Part shown: in pieces, positions 1-8,653 of the stretch
Layout of the letters: every line of letters begins with the position of its first letter
How positions within the stretch are numbered: the first letter of the stretch is position 1
NCBI RefSeq assembly: GCF_003003355.1
Contig: NZ_PVTQ01000001.1
Span: 310,001-374,000 of the forward strand
Direction: 5' to 3'
Source: Donghicola tyrosinivorans
GTDB lineage: Bacteria; Pseudomonadota; Alphaproteobacteria; Rhodobacterales; Rhodobacteraceae
DNA length: 64,000 nucleotides
Notes under the pieces: model-generated
Told to the model about the DNA's origin: nothing
The model's input: only the letters and a program-made list of their open reading frames with translations
Databases searched by the model: none
Translations under genes and position numbers: made by a program

Positions 1-418
1 CGACCACATCGGCGGCGACCATCACATCGATTCCCATCTGACCCAGCGCATCGGCCGAGCCCGACTTGGACGACAGGTTCCGGTTGCCGTGCTTGGCCAC
101 CGGTACGCCTGCGCCTGCCACCACAAAAGCGGTCGCGGTGCTGATGTTCAGGGTGCCCATGCCGTCACCGCCGGTGCCGACGATGTCCATCGCGCCTTCA
201 GGCGCTTTCACGGGGATGCATTTGGCGCGCATGGCTGCCGCAGCGGCTGCATATTCCGAAACCGACTCGCCCCGCGCGCGCATGGCCATCAAAAGGCCCG
301 CGATCTGCGCCGGAGAGGCTGCGCCCTCAAACAGAATCTCGAAGGCTTCATTGGCTTGCGACCGGCTCAGAGGGCCTTCGGAAGCAGCGTAGATCAGCGG
401 CTTGATTGCATCACTCAT
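1..418 (-). CDS. trpD: Anthranilate phosphoribosyltransferase, N-terminal part (cut by window edge)
   Basis: Transfers the phosphoribosyl group of PRPP to anthranilate, the second step of tryptophan synthesis in the cytoplasm. About 139 N-terminal residues are visible and the frame is still open at base 1, so the gene continues outside the window. The glycine-rich PRPP-binding motif GTGGDG lies at residues 81-86, followed by NIST and KHGNR, which are hallmark TrpD motifs. The start codon overlaps the trpG stop by 4 bases (ATGA), so the two are translationally coupled in a trpGD operon. Identity rests on these motifs and on the neighbour; nothing odd is seen in the visible part. Confidence 0.95.
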   Translation of the reverse strand, partial: MSDAIKPLIYAASEGPLSRSQANEAFEILFEGAASPAQIAGLLMAMRARGESVSEYAAAAAAMRAKCIPVKAPEGAMDIVGTGGDGMGTLNISTATAFVVAGAGVPVAKHGNRNLSSKSGSADALGQMGIDVMVAADVV

Positions 419-996
419 GCGGGCACCTTCATTTCATTCAAAAAATTCTGCAGCAGGGCATGGCCGTGCTGGCTGGCAATCGACTCGGGGTGGAACTGGA
501 CGCCGTGAATCGGCAGCTCTTTGTGCTGCAGGCCCATGATAGTGCCGTCTTCCAGATGGGCGGTCACTTCCAGACAGTCAGGCAGGCTTTCACGTTCCAC
601 GACCAAAGAATGATAGCGCGTCGCTTCAAAGGGCGAGGGCAGGCCCGCGAACAGGCCCTTTCCGGTGTGATACATGGTGCCCATTTTGCCGTGCACAATC
701 TCATGGCAGCGGACAACTTTGCCGCCAAAAGCCTGACCGATGGTCTGATGGCCCAGACAAACGCCCATCAGCGGTGTTTTCGTCTCGGCCGCCGCTTCGG
801 TCAAAGCCAGACAAATGCCCGCCTGATCAGGGTCACAAGGGCCGGGCGACAACAGAATCCCTGCTGGTTTCATCGCCATAGCCTGTTGCACATCCAACGC
901 ATCATTGCGTTTCACGACGACATCGGCACCCAACTCGCCTAGATAGTGCACCAGATTGTAAGTAAAGCTGTCATAGTTGTCGATCAGCAGCAGCAT
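415..996 (-). CDS. trpG: Anthranilate synthase component II (glutamine amidotransferase)
   Basis: Supplies ammonia from glutamine to TrpE for anthranilate synthesis. The 193 residues form a single class I glutamine amidotransferase domain. The nucleophile is Cys80 in GVCLGHQ, and the catalytic His169 and Glu171 lie in FHPES. The N-terminus [11 protein letters not shown] is typical of TrpG/PabA. Its position immediately before trpD supports TrpG; a dual TrpG/PabA role cannot be excluded from sequence. An AAGG ribosome-binding site precedes the ATG. Its partner trpE is encoded separately about 1.8 kb away on the same strand. Confidence 0.95.
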   Translation of the reverse strand: MLLLIDNYDSFTYNLVHYLGELGADVVVKRNDALDVQQAMAMKPAGILLSPGPCDPDQAGICLALTEAAAETKTPLMGVCLGHQTIGQAFGGKVVRCHEIVHGKMGTMYHTGKGLFAGLPSPFEATRYHSLVVERESLPDCLEVTAHLEDGTIMGLQHKELPIHGVQFHPESIASQHGHALLQNFLNEMKVPA

Positions 997-1167
997 GGGC
1001 AGACCTTATGGGAATTGGGGCTAGAGGCCCGGTTGCGGGTCGCGGTATACATGTTCAGGCTTAGCCGGTGACGTCAAGGGTAGCGCGAAGCGCATCAGCA
1101 GGGAAAAAGCCCCGCGATCAAACAGGGGCAAGCCCGCAAAGGGCGGCAGAGGAACGGAGTAAGGGCA

Positions 1168-2661
1168 GTGGCAAAAGGATTTCTGAAAGGCGTGTTCTGG
1201 GGCGCGACGGTCTCGGTCTCGGGGGCCGCGATCTTGTCGCTTCTGGCAGAGCCACCCCGATGGCAACCGGCAGAGATTGCCGTCGCGCCGGCAACTGTCG
1301 CCCCTGAAACCCCGATTGAAACTGCGCCGATTCCCGCGACGCGTCCCGAACCCTCGCCCGAGGTGGATACGCCACCTGTGGTGAACGATCCCATCCCCGA
1401 GGCCCAGTCCGAACCCGCCCCGCAGGTCGATCTGCCGGTCGCCCCAGAACAGCCCGAGGTCGACGCGACCGACACAACCGAACAGGCCTCTGATCTGATG
1501 CCGGGCAGTGCCGAACAGCCCGATCCCGGCCCGCCCACGGTCACCTTCGAAGAGGCCCCGACCGAAGAGAGCCCCGCAGCAGATGCTGCGCCTGCAATCG
1601 CCGCCGAGGCCACATTGCCCGCGCCCGAACCTGCCCCAGAAATGACCGCCGAAGCGGACGCTACGCCATCGCCCGAAGATGAAGCGCCCGAAACCGCCGC
1701 AGGAGAGACACCCGCGCTGGACGCGCCGCAGCAGGCTCCTGACATGCAACCCGAAGCCTCGCCGCAGGTCTCTGACGTGGCACCCGAATTGCCCGCGATC
1801 CAGCCAGAAGGTCTGCCTGAACCCGCGAATGAGGAACCGAAGACAGCAGAGGTCGCGGACCTCCCGCAAGCTTCGGACACATCCAAAGACGTCGCCCCGC
1901 AGGTGGGCACCCCCGCAGGGAACCTCATCGACAACCGCCGCGCCGCCGAGGTGCCGCTGGTGGCAACTGACGGCCCTGGCCCCTTGACCACCGATGCGGT
2001 CCTCTTTGAGGCCGCCGAAAACCTTCCGCTTCTGTCGATCATCATGATCGACGACCGCACTGGCGCTCTTGGCCCCGATGTGCTGCGCGATTTCCCCTAT
2101 CCGGTCAGCATCGCGGTAGACGCCAGCAGCGCCAACGCCACCGATCGCATGCAGGCATGGCGTGATGCCGGTTTTGAGGTGCTGGCCCTCACCGCTCTGC
2201 CCGCAGGGGCCAAAGCCTCGGACGTCGAGACCACCCTTACGGCAGCCCGTGGCGCGGTTCCCCGCGCTGTCGCGGTGATAGAAGACCCTGACGCCAGCTT
2301 CCAGCAGTCCCGCTCTATCTCCGATCAGGTGCTGTCGACCTTCAGTGGCCCCGAACAGGGTCTCGTGCTGCAAGCCAAGGGCCTCAACACCGCGCAAAAG
2401 ATCGCCGCCCGCACCGGCGCGCCGGTGATTTCGATCTTCCGTGATCTGGATGGCAAAGACCAAACCGCCGACGTCATCCGACGCTTCCTCGACAACGCCG
2501 CCTTCCGCGCCCGTCAGGAAGAGGGCGGTGTCACCGTCCTCACCCGCCTGCGCCCTGAAACCCTCTCGGCACTGCTGCTTTGGGGCCTGCAAGACCGCGC
2601 CTCCACGGTCAGCATTGCGCCCGTTTCGGCGCTTCTGAAAGGCGCAATGGGCGACGGCTAA
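1168..2661 (+). CDS. Divergent polysaccharide deacetylase family protein (YibQ-like), membrane-anchored
   Basis: A 497-residue protein in three parts. A short hydrophobic segment (residues about 6-25) is a signal or anchor. A long Pro/Ala/Glu-rich low-complexity linker runs to about residue 280. A C-terminal domain begins near the motif LSIIMIDD and resembles the divergent polysaccharide deacetylase family (YibQ). Its substrate is unknown; by family it would act on a carbohydrate in the periplasm. The start is a GTG preceded by GGAACGGAG. The linker is extreme in composition, so its length probably varies among relatives. It lies on the strand opposite to trpE and trpG, between them, with no obvious link to tryptophan synthesis. 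Confidence 0.8.
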   Translation: MAKGFLKGVFWGATVSVSGAAILSLLAEPPRWQPAEIAVAPATVAPETPIETAPIPATRPEPSPEVDTPPVVNDPIPEAQSEPAPQVDLPVAPEQPEVDATDTTEQASDLMPGSAEQPDPGPPTVTFEEAPTEESPAADAAPAIAAEATLPAPEPAPEMTAEADATPSPEDEAPETAAGETPALDAPQQAPDMQPEASPQVSDVAPELPAIQPEGLPEPANEEPKTAEVADLPQASDTSKDVAPQVGTPAGNLIDNRRAAEVPLVATDGPGPLTTDAVLFEAAENLPLLSIIMIDDRTGALGPDVLRDFPYPVSIAVDASSANATDRMQAWRDAGFEVLALTALPAGAKASDVETTLTAARGAVPRAVAVIEDPDASFQQSRSISDQVLSTFSGPEQGLVLQAKGLNTAQKIAARTGAPVISIFRDLDGKDQTADVIRRFLDNAAFRARQEEGGVTVLTRLRPETLSALLLWGLQDRASTVSIAPVSALLKGAMGDG

Positions 2662-2684
2662 CGGCCAGCCGCCTACGTCAAAAC

Positions 2685-2715
2685 AAAGGGCGCAGTCATC
2701 ACGACCGCGCCCTTT
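2685..2715 (+). terminator. Probable terminator hairpin shared by convergent genes
   Basis: Perfect 9-bp arms AAAGGGCGC and GCGCCCTTT surround a 13-base loop, whose ends GTC/GAC can extend the stem. It sits between the deacetylase-like gene and the convergent trpE. The terminal T run is short. Confidence 0.6.
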
Positions 2716-2777
2716 CATCTTGGTAAAAATACCTCGGGGGTGAATTGGCCGTCAGGCCAAGAGGGGGCAGCGCCCCC
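2713..2777 (+). repeat. Intergenic repeat, copy A (two-hairpin element)
   Basis: A head starting TTTCATCTTGG and containing AAATACCT, CGGGGG and TGAATTGG is followed by two hairpins. The first is TTGGCC-GTCA-GGCCAA (2745-2760) and the second GGGGGC-AGC-GCCCCC (2763-2777). A second copy lies at 7426-7497 on the other strand. It ends just before the trpE stop codon. I associate similar elements with Rhodobacteraceae intergenic regions (recollection, not searched). Confidence 0.75.
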
Positions 2778-2783
2778 ACTCAA

Positions 2784-4289
2784 TCACATATTCCCGCCAG
2801 CGAACCGCGCCGCGTCCTCTGCCGCGCGCTTGATCGCTTTGGATTTGTTGACGGTCTCTTCATATTCCGCCTCGGGATCGCTGTCGTAGACGACGCCGCC
2901 ACCGGCCTGAATATACAGCTTGCCGTCCTTCACCACGGCGGTACGCAGGGCGATACACATGTCCATGTCGCCGCCCGCACTGAAATAACCCAGACCGCCC
3001 GCATAGACGCCGCGCTTTTCCGGCTCCAGCTCGTCGATGATCTCCATCGCCCGCACTTTGGGCGCACCCGATACGGTGCCCGCGGGCATCCCCGACAGCA
3101 GGGCCGCCAGCGCATCGTGGTCCTCGGATAGCTCGCCAATCACGTTCGAGACGATATGCATCACGTGGCTATAGCGCTCGACAATGAACTCTTCCGTGGG
3201 CTTCACGGTCCCGATCTTCGAGACCTTGCCGGTGTCGTTTCGTCCCAGATCCAGCAGCATCAGATGCTCTGCCAGTTCTTTTTTGTCCGCCAGCAGATCT
3301 GCTTCCAATGCGTTGTCCTCTTCTGGCGTCGCGCCACGGGGACGGGTGCCTGCGATAGGACGGATGGTTACTTCGTTGCCGAAGACGCGCACCAGAATCT
3401 CGGGGCTTGCACCCACGACCTGAAAACCGCCGAAGTTGAAGTAGAACATGAAGGGCGACGGGTTCGTTCGGCGCAGCGACCGATAAAGCGCGAAGGGCGG
3501 CAGGGGGAAATCCTGCGTCCAGCGCTGGGATGGCACCACCTGAAAGATGTCACCGGCGCGGATGTACTCTTTGGCCTTCTCGATGGCTTGGAAGTAACCC
3601 TCTTTGGTAAAGTTCGACACCGGCTCGCCCAGAGCCTTTGCGTCTCCCAGATCGCGGGGGGCGTGCGCAGGGCGGTCCAGATCTCGCAGGGCGTCCATGA
3701 CGCGCTCGGCTGCCTGAGCGTAAGCGGCGCGGGCCGAAAGGCCGGGCGTGACCCATGCGGGGCTGACCAGCGTGACCTCACCCTTCACGCCATCCAGAAC
3801 CGCCACAACAGTGGGGCGCATCAGGCGGGCATCGGGCAGGCCGATTGGGTCGGGGTTTACGTTGGGCAGATGCTCGACCAGACGGATCATGTCATAGCCC
3901 AGATAGCCGAACAGACCCGCAGACGCCGCGGGCAGATCGTCGGGCAGATCGATTTTCGAGCTGGCAATCAGATCGCGCAGGCTGTCCAGAGGCGCTGCTT
4001 TTTCGTCCTGCCATGCGGTGGGGTCGAAGCGGGCGTCGCGGTTGATCTTCGCGGTTTCTCCGCGGCATTCCCAGATGACGTCAGGCTTGAGGCCCACAAT
4101 CGAATAGCGACCGCGCACTTCGCCGCCTGTGACGGACTCCAGCACGAAGGCATCCGGTGCGTCACCGGCCAGTTTCATCATCAGCGACACAGGCGTATCC
4201 AGATCGGCCGCCAGTCGCATGTACACTACCTGATGTTCGCCTGCCTCATAGGCTTTGGCAAAGGTGTCAAAATCGGGGGTCAGAGCCAC
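2784..4289 (-). CDS. trpE: Anthranilate synthase component I
   Basis: Converts chorismate plus ammonia (from TrpG) to anthranilate; the committed and feedback-inhibited step of tryptophan synthesis. 501 residues, normal for stand-alone TrpE. The N-terminal regulatory part carries a LESVTGGEVRGRYS segment typical of the tryptophan-binding site. The chorismate-binding domain shows PIAGTRPRG, SGMPAGTVSGAPKVRAMEII and GGLGYFS. The start is GTG with AAAGG about 8 bases upstream. It follows the isomerase gene by 14 bases, so the two are probably cotranscribed. I see no tryptophan leader peptide immediately upstream. Confidence 0.96.
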   Translation of the reverse strand: MALTPDFDTFAKAYEAGEHQVVYMRLAADLDTPVSLMMKLAGDAPDAFVLESVTGGEVRGRYSIVGLKPDVIWECRGETAKINRDARFDPTAWQDEKAAPLDSLRDLIASSKIDLPDDLPAASAGLFGYLGYDMIRLVEHLPNVNPDPIGLPDARLMRPTVVAVLDGVKGEVTLVSPAWVTPGLSARAAYAQAAERVMDALRDLDRPAHAPRDLGDAKALGEPVSNFTKEGYFQAIEKAKEYIRAGDIFQVVPSQRWTQDFPLPPFALYRSLRRTNPSPFMFYFNFGGFQVVGASPEILVRVFGNEVTIRPIAGTRPRGATPEEDNALEADLLADKKELAEHLMLLDLGRNDTGKVSKIGTVKPTEEFIVERYSHVMHIVSNVIGELSEDHDALAALLSGMPAGTVSGAPKVRAMEIIDELEPEKRGVYAGGLGYFSAGGDMDMCIALRTAVVKDGKLYIQAGGGVVYDSDPEAEYEETVNKSKAIKRAAEDAARFAGGNM

Positions 4290-4303
4290 GGGGCAGACCT
4301 TTC

Positions 4304-6151
4304 TTATTGGTACTGTGCGTTGACCGCGTTGATGGCGGCCTGATCAAGTTCCAGCCCCGCATCCTTGCGCAGGGCATTCACATAGGCGCTGAACACATCC
4401 TGAGCGAACTGGGCGTCCGCCTGCGGCTGCATCAATTCGCGCATCTGCTTCATCTCGTCCGAGCCAAGATCGGGCGCGCGCACGTCATCCAGACGCACCA
4501 GCACCGTGGCCGTGTCGTCCGAGATCACCTGCGTCTGGCCTGCTTCCATGTTGAAAACGGCTTCGGCAAAGTTGTCGGGGGTCTCGGGGACAAAGTCGCT
4601 GCGGCTCATGTCGGTCATGGTCGCGACTTGCAGATCGCCTTCCAGAACCGTGGTGTCTGCTGCCGCCAGTGCTTCTTTCAGCGCCTCGGCGCGTTCGGTC
4701 AGCAGGCGGTTGGTTTCAGCGGCGTGCCATGCTGCGGCCACCTCATCGCGCACATCGTCCAGAGGCTGCGGGCGTGGGGCAAGAATTTCATCAAGACGCA
4801 TGGCAAAGATACCGCCGTCGCTGAGCGTCGCGATGTCGGGGAAGTCATCTTCAGACAAGGGTGCTGCGGCGCTGCGGAATTCAGGGTAGGCGGCGATATC
4901 AGTCGAGACACCGTCGAAGTATTCGATCTGACCAAGGGTCATGTCGGTCTCGGCGTCCAGCTCTTCCAGAGTGGCACCGCTGGCCAGCAGATCGTTGATA
5001 TCCTCGGACTGCTGTTCGATCACGCGGCGGGCGCGGTCGATGGCAAACTCGGACCGCAGATCGGGCAGGGCCTCTTCAAAGGTGGTTATCTGCTCGGGGA
5101 GGGCGCCGTTCACGCGGAATAGGGCCGGACCCAGATTAGTGGGAACGGGGCCGGTGACCGAGGGCACTTCGGCGGCGAAAACCGCATCGCCCGCATCCCC
5201 CAGATCGCTAGCACTGACATCGCCAAGATCCAGATCCATCAGCTCAAGGCTGCGGGCTTCAACCAGTTCTTCAAAGGTAACTTCGCCGGCATCCAGACGG
5301 TCCTTGGCCTCATTCGCGGCCTCATCCGAGGGGAACACCAGACGCTCGACCAAGCGGCGCTCGGGCGAGATGTACTGCTCCGAGCGTTCGTCATAAGCGG
5401 CGCGCAGGGTGGCTTCGTCCACCTCGACCGTGTCAGACAACATGTTCGGGGTCAGCAGCACATAGGTGATCTTCTTGCGCTCGGGCAGGGTGAAGTCACC
5501 GATGTTGGCCTCATAGAATTCCTGAAGCTGTGCGTCGGTGGCTTCGGGAACCTCGATCTGCAGGTCTTCGGGATGCAGGATCACATAGGCGATGTCGCGT
5601 TTCTGGGCGATGTAGGTCAGCAGCGTGTCCAGAAACCCGTCCGCAGGGCGCAGGCCATCGGCTGCGGCGCGCTGAACCATAGCGCGGGCAGTCTCTACGC
5701 GGATCGAGGTCTCGAACTCGGCCTCTGACAGACCGGCGCGGTCCAGTGCAAAGCGGTAGGCTTCGCGGTCGAACTGGCCGTTGCTGCCTTTGAAAGCCTG
5801 AATCTCGACGATCTGGTCAACCACGTTCTGGTCGCCCACCGACAGACCCATCTGCGCGGCTTCATTGTCCAGCGTGGTCTGGATGATCACCTGCGACAGG
5901 GCGCGGCTGTCTGCGCCAAAGTCTTTTGCCTGCTGGAACGTGATGGTCTGTCCCAGCTGCGCGGAAAGCGCGTCGACCTCGCCGCGCAGGGCGCGGGCAT
6001 AGGCATCTACGGGGATCGGCGTTTCACCGACGCGGCCGACCTTATCGATCTGCCCGCCAAAGTTTGTGACCCCGAAGCCTCCAAGACCTACGACCAGTGC
6101 CCCCATGAGGCCCCAGACCATAATCTTGGCACCTTTTCCCGATCCAGCCAT
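4304..6151 (-). CDS. Membrane-anchored periplasmic peptidylprolyl isomerase (SurA/PpiD-like)
   Basis: About 615 residues. A single transmembrane helix (about residues 10-30, WGLMGALVVGLGGFG) is followed by a SurA-like N-terminal chaperone region and a parvulin-like region in the middle, as in PpiD. The protein would be anchored in the inner membrane with its bulk in the periplasm, helping outer-membrane or secreted proteins to fold. The ATG at 6151 was chosen because GGGAAGG lies about 10 bases upstream; a TTG six codons earlier is possible but less likely. The isomerase active site is poorly conserved to the eye, so chaperone activity may dominate. Downstream trpE is probably in the same transcript. 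Confidence 0.85.
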   Translation of the reverse strand: MAGSGKGAKIMVWGLMGALVVGLGGFGVTNFGGQIDKVGRVGETPIPVDAYARALRGEVDALSAQLGQTITFQQAKDFGADSRALSQVIIQTTLDNEAAQMGLSVGDQNVVDQIVEIQAFKGSNGQFDREAYRFALDRAGLSEAEFETSIRVETARAMVQRAAADGLRPADGFLDTLLTYIAQKRDIAYVILHPEDLQIEVPEATDAQLQEFYEANIGDFTLPERKKITYVLLTPNMLSDTVEVDEATLRAAYDERSEQYISPERRLVERLVFPSDEAANEAKDRLDAGEVTFEELVEARSLELMDLDLGDVSASDLGDAGDAVFAAEVPSVTGPVPTNLGPALFRVNGALPEQITTFEEALPDLRSEFAIDRARRVIEQQSEDINDLLASGATLEELDAETDMTLGQIEYFDGVSTDIAAYPEFRSAAAPLSEDDFPDIATLSDGGIFAMRLDEILAPRPQPLDDVRDEVAAAWHAAETNRLLTERAEALKEALAAADTTVLEGDLQVATMTDMSRSDFVPETPDNFAEAVFNMEAGQTQVISDDTATVLVRLDDVRAPDLGSDEMKQMRELMQPQADAQFAQDVFSAYVNALRKDAGLELDQAAINAVNAQYQ

Positions 6152-6190
6152 ATTGTGACGCCTTCCCAATGGTTCCTTGTCCGCAACTGT

Positions 6191-7369
6191 CTAAGTGAGC
6201 GCACGGGTCGCCGCAAGGCGCTGGAACAGCTCAGGCAATCTCTCTTTCGCGATATTGGCGATTGCGATGCGGATTTCGCGGCCTTTTGCCGGATCGCTTT
6301 CGGGGCGGAACATGGTGTCGGGCAGCATTAAGACCCCTTCTTCGCGCAAAATCCGCTGGCAGAGGTCAAAGCTGTTCTCTGCATAGGGGTGTTCCAGCCA
6401 CGCGAAATAGGCCCCGCTGGACCTGATGCGCCAGCCTTGGTCTGTCAGGGGACTAGCCCCGTCGATTAGCGCCTGACGGGTGTCAAGGATGGCCTTGCGT
6501 TCCCCTTCCAGCCAGTCGTCCAGATGCGTCAGGCTCCACGCGGCAGCCCGCTGTCCCAACTGAGGCGCACAGATGATGGTGGTGTCGAGGAACTTTTCGA
6601 TCTGGTGCAAAAGGTCCGGATTGGCAGCGATGGCGCCGACGCGGTGGCCGGTCAGGCGGTAGGCTTTCGAGAACGAATAGAGCCGCACAAGGGTCTGGTC
6701 CCAGTCCGGATCATCAAAAAGATCGTGGGGCCGCGCGTCGCTTTTTAGGAAGTCGCGGTAGGTTTCATCGACGATCAGGGTAATGCCGCGCTCTTGCGCC
6801 AGTGTCATGAACGCGCGGATGAGCGGCGCGGGATAGATCGTGCCCGTGGGGTTGTTCGGGGTGACCAGCACGATGGCTTTGGTCTTTGCTGTGATCAGGG
6901 CGGCGGCCTGATCAGGATCGGGCAGCATATCGGGGCCGACGGGCAGAGGCACGGCCTTACACCCGCTCATGTCGAGCCACATTTTGTGATTGAAGTACCA
7001 CGGCACCGGCAGGATCACCTGATCCCCTTGATCGCAAAGGGCGGCGATGGTGGCGGCGAAGGCCTGATTGCAGCCGGGCGTGATGGCGATGTGAGTATCT
7101 TTGACAGATGCCGCGCCGTATTGGGCACAGATCTTTTGCGCGAGAGCGTCGCGCAGGTCCGGATTGCCGAGCACAGGGCCGTAGAGATGGGTGGCAGGCT
7201 CTTCCAGCAGGCGGGCCATTTCGCGGCGCAGCGCCTCTGGCGGGGCGGCCATGGGCGCGGCTTGCGAGAGGTTGATCAGGGGCTTGCCTGCGGGCAGGTC
7301 TGTGGCCGCCAGCCAGTGGCGGGCCTGCACGATCGGAGAGGTGAAGGTCGCGCCGGTGCGGCTGGTCAT
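6191..7369 (-). CDS. Class I/II pyridoxal-phosphate aminotransferase
   Basis: A 392-residue fold-type I aminotransferase. Visible motifs are TPNNPTG (PLP phosphate region), VDETYRDF (aspartate contacting the PLP nitrogen) and SFSKAYRLTGHRVG, which holds the Schiff-base lysine. The substrate is not evident; the family includes aspartate and aromatic aminotransferases. The ATG at 7369 is preceded by AGGAGA and is preferred over an in-frame start 10 codons upstream. It is separated from the isomerase gene by about 40 bases on the same strand. Confidence 0.88.
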   Translation of the reverse strand: MTSRTGATFTSPIVQARHWLAATDLPAGKPLINLSQAAPMAAPPEALRREMARLLEEPATHLYGPVLGNPDLRDALAQKICAQYGAASVKDTHIAITPGCNQAFAATIAALCDQGDQVILPVPWYFNHKMWLDMSGCKAVPLPVGPDMLPDPDQAAALITAKTKAIVLVTPNNPTGTIYPAPLIRAFMTLAQERGITLIVDETYRDFLKSDARPHDLFDDPDWDQTLVRLYSFSKAYRLTGHRVGAIAANPDLLHQIEKFLDTTIICAPQLGQRAAAWSLTHLDDWLEGERKAILDTRQALIDGASPLTDQGWRIRSSGAYFAWLEHPYAENSFDLCQRILREEGVLMLPDTMFRPESDPAKGREIRIAIANIAKERLPELFQRLAATRALT

Positions 7370-7425
7370 GGGGCTGTCTCCTGAGAGGCGTTCGAGCATC
7401 GGTCGAGCACGGGGGAGATGCAGGG

Positions 7426-7497
7426 GAGGGGGCTGTCTGCCCCCTCTTGGGCCTTGGGGCCCAATTCACCCCCGAAGGTATTTGCGCCAAGATGAAA
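7426..7497 (-). repeat. Intergenic repeat, copy B (two-hairpin element)
   Basis: Read on the minus strand this matches the element at 2713-2777: a TTTCATCTTGG head, then AAATACCT, CGGGGG and TGAATTGG. Its hairpins are longer: TTGGGCC with GGCCCAA (7447-7464) and GAGGGGGC with GCCCCCTC (7426-7446). The arms differ in sequence from copy A but stay complementary. It lies just after the 3' end of gpt. Confidence 0.75.
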
Positions 7498-7515
7498 GCA
7501 GGGCGCGTTTTTGTT

Positions 7516-8022
7516 TTAGTCGTCTTTGCCGCGCAGGGGCTGGACGTATTGCAAGGCCATGTCCCAAGGGAAGAAGATCCATGTGTCCTGACTGACCTCG
7601 GTCACGAAGGTGTCCACCATCGGGCGGCCCATGGGCTTGGCATAGACCGTGGCGATGTGGGCTTTCGGCATGTGCTTGCGGACCACTTCGAGGGTTTTGC
7701 CAGTGTCCACGAGGTCGTCGACCACAAGAACGCCGGTGCCGTCGCCGATCAGCTCCATGTCGGGGGCCTTGATGATCTTGGGCTCGGACTGGGTCTGGTG
7801 GTGGTAGCTTTTGACGCTAATGGTATCGACCGTGCGGATGTCGAGTTCGCGGGCGACGATCATGGCAGGGGCCATGCCGCCGCGGGTGATCGCGACGACA
7901 GCACGCCAGCCGGTGTCCTCGGGGGCCATGGATTGCAGGCGCCACGCCAATGCGCGGGCATCGCGGTGCAGTTGGTCCCAGCTGACGTGGAAGCCTTTTT
8001 CGTGGGGCAAGCGGTCTGTCAT
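7516..8022 (-). CDS. gpt: Xanthine-guanine phosphoribosyltransferase
   Basis: Salvages xanthine, guanine and possibly hypoxanthine by joining them to PRPP. The 168-residue protein has the PRPP-binding signature [13 protein letters not shown] (near residue 100) and the N-terminal [16 protein letters not shown] loop. The C-terminal [16 protein letters not shown] matches XGPRT rather than hypoxanthine phosphoribosyltransferases. The ATG at 8022 has GGAC 8 bases upstream and gives the usual N-terminus. It lies 13 bases downstream of the LysE-type exporter gene. Confidence 0.92.
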   Translation of the reverse strand: MTDRLPHEKGFHVSWDQLHRDARALAWRLQSMAPEDTGWRAVVAITRGGMAPAMIVARELDIRTVDTISVKSYHHQTQSEPKIIKAPDMELIGDGTGVLVVDDLVDTGKTLEVVRKHMPKAHIATVYAKPMGRPMVDTFVTEVSQDTWIFFPWDMALQYVQPLRGKDD

Positions 8023-8035
8023 GGCGTTACGTCCT

Positions 8036-8647
8036 TCACGTGAGTGCGATCTTGAAGCCGAGGGCGGCGAGCATACCGCCAAGCATCCGGTCGATCGGGG
8101 TCTTGAGGCGGATGTAGCCCGCCCTTGTGCGTTCCAGCGAGAATACGCGGGCGATGAAGATATTCCAGAGCGCCTCGTTCAGGAAGACAATTCCAAGGAT
8201 TGCCGCAAATGTCGTTGCGTCAGCATGGGCGGGCACCACCGACACGAAGACAGCGCCGAAGAAGACCGCCGGTTTCGGGTTTGATAGCTGGATGCCAAGC
8301 CCCAAGAGGAATGAGCGCAGGCCCGAGGGGGCCGGTCCGGTGATGGGTGCGATTTCCATCGGAGCGCGGGCACCGCGCCACATTTTGTAGGCGCACCAGA
8401 GCAGGTACGAGGCCCCCACAGCCTTGAACGCGATCAGCAGTTTGGGGGCGATCTCGAAAAGGGCCGCGAGGCCCAGAATGGCGGCGGTGGCCCAGACCAC
8501 CGCACCAAGGGCGATGCCGATGCTGAGGGCGCTAGCCGCTTGCATGCCGCGCACCATTGCCACCCGCACCGTCATGAGCACGGCGGGGCCGGGGCTCATG
8601 GCGGCGACGAGGTGGACCGCAAAGACCGGCAGCAGGACCGACAGCAC
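8036..8647 (-). CDS. LysE/RhtB-family amino-acid exporter
   Basis: A 203-residue inner-membrane protein with about six hydrophobic segments. The N-terminus carries the LysE/RhtB signature [18 protein letters not shown], and [14 protein letters not shown] follows in the middle, as in many members. The substrate is unknown; relatives export lysine, homoserine, threonine or cysteine. The start is a GTG six bases after the fabI stop with only a weak GCGG site, suggesting translational coupling to fabI. No regulator gene of the LysG type is adjacent. Confidence 0.9.
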   Translation of the reverse strand: MLSVLLPVFAVHLVAAMSPGPAVLMTVRVAMVRGMQAASALSIGIALGAVVWATAAILGLAALFEIAPKLLIAFKAVGASYLLWCAYKMWRGARAPMEIAPITGPAPSGLRSFLLGLGIQLSNPKPAVFFGAVFVSVVPAHADATTFAAILGIVFLNEALWNIFIARVFSLERTRAGYIRLKTPIDRMLGGMLAALGFKIALT

Positions 8648-8653
8648 CGCCGC

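Noticed and set aside
1021-2718. Long antisense frame over the deacetylase-like gene
   Set aside because: It mirrors the repetitive Pro/Ala/Glu linker and yields a Gly/Arg/Phe-rich sequence with no protein-like pattern.
4290-4303. A trp leader peptide before trpE
   Set aside because: Only 14 bases separate trpE from the upstream gene, leaving no room for a leader with tandem Trp codons.
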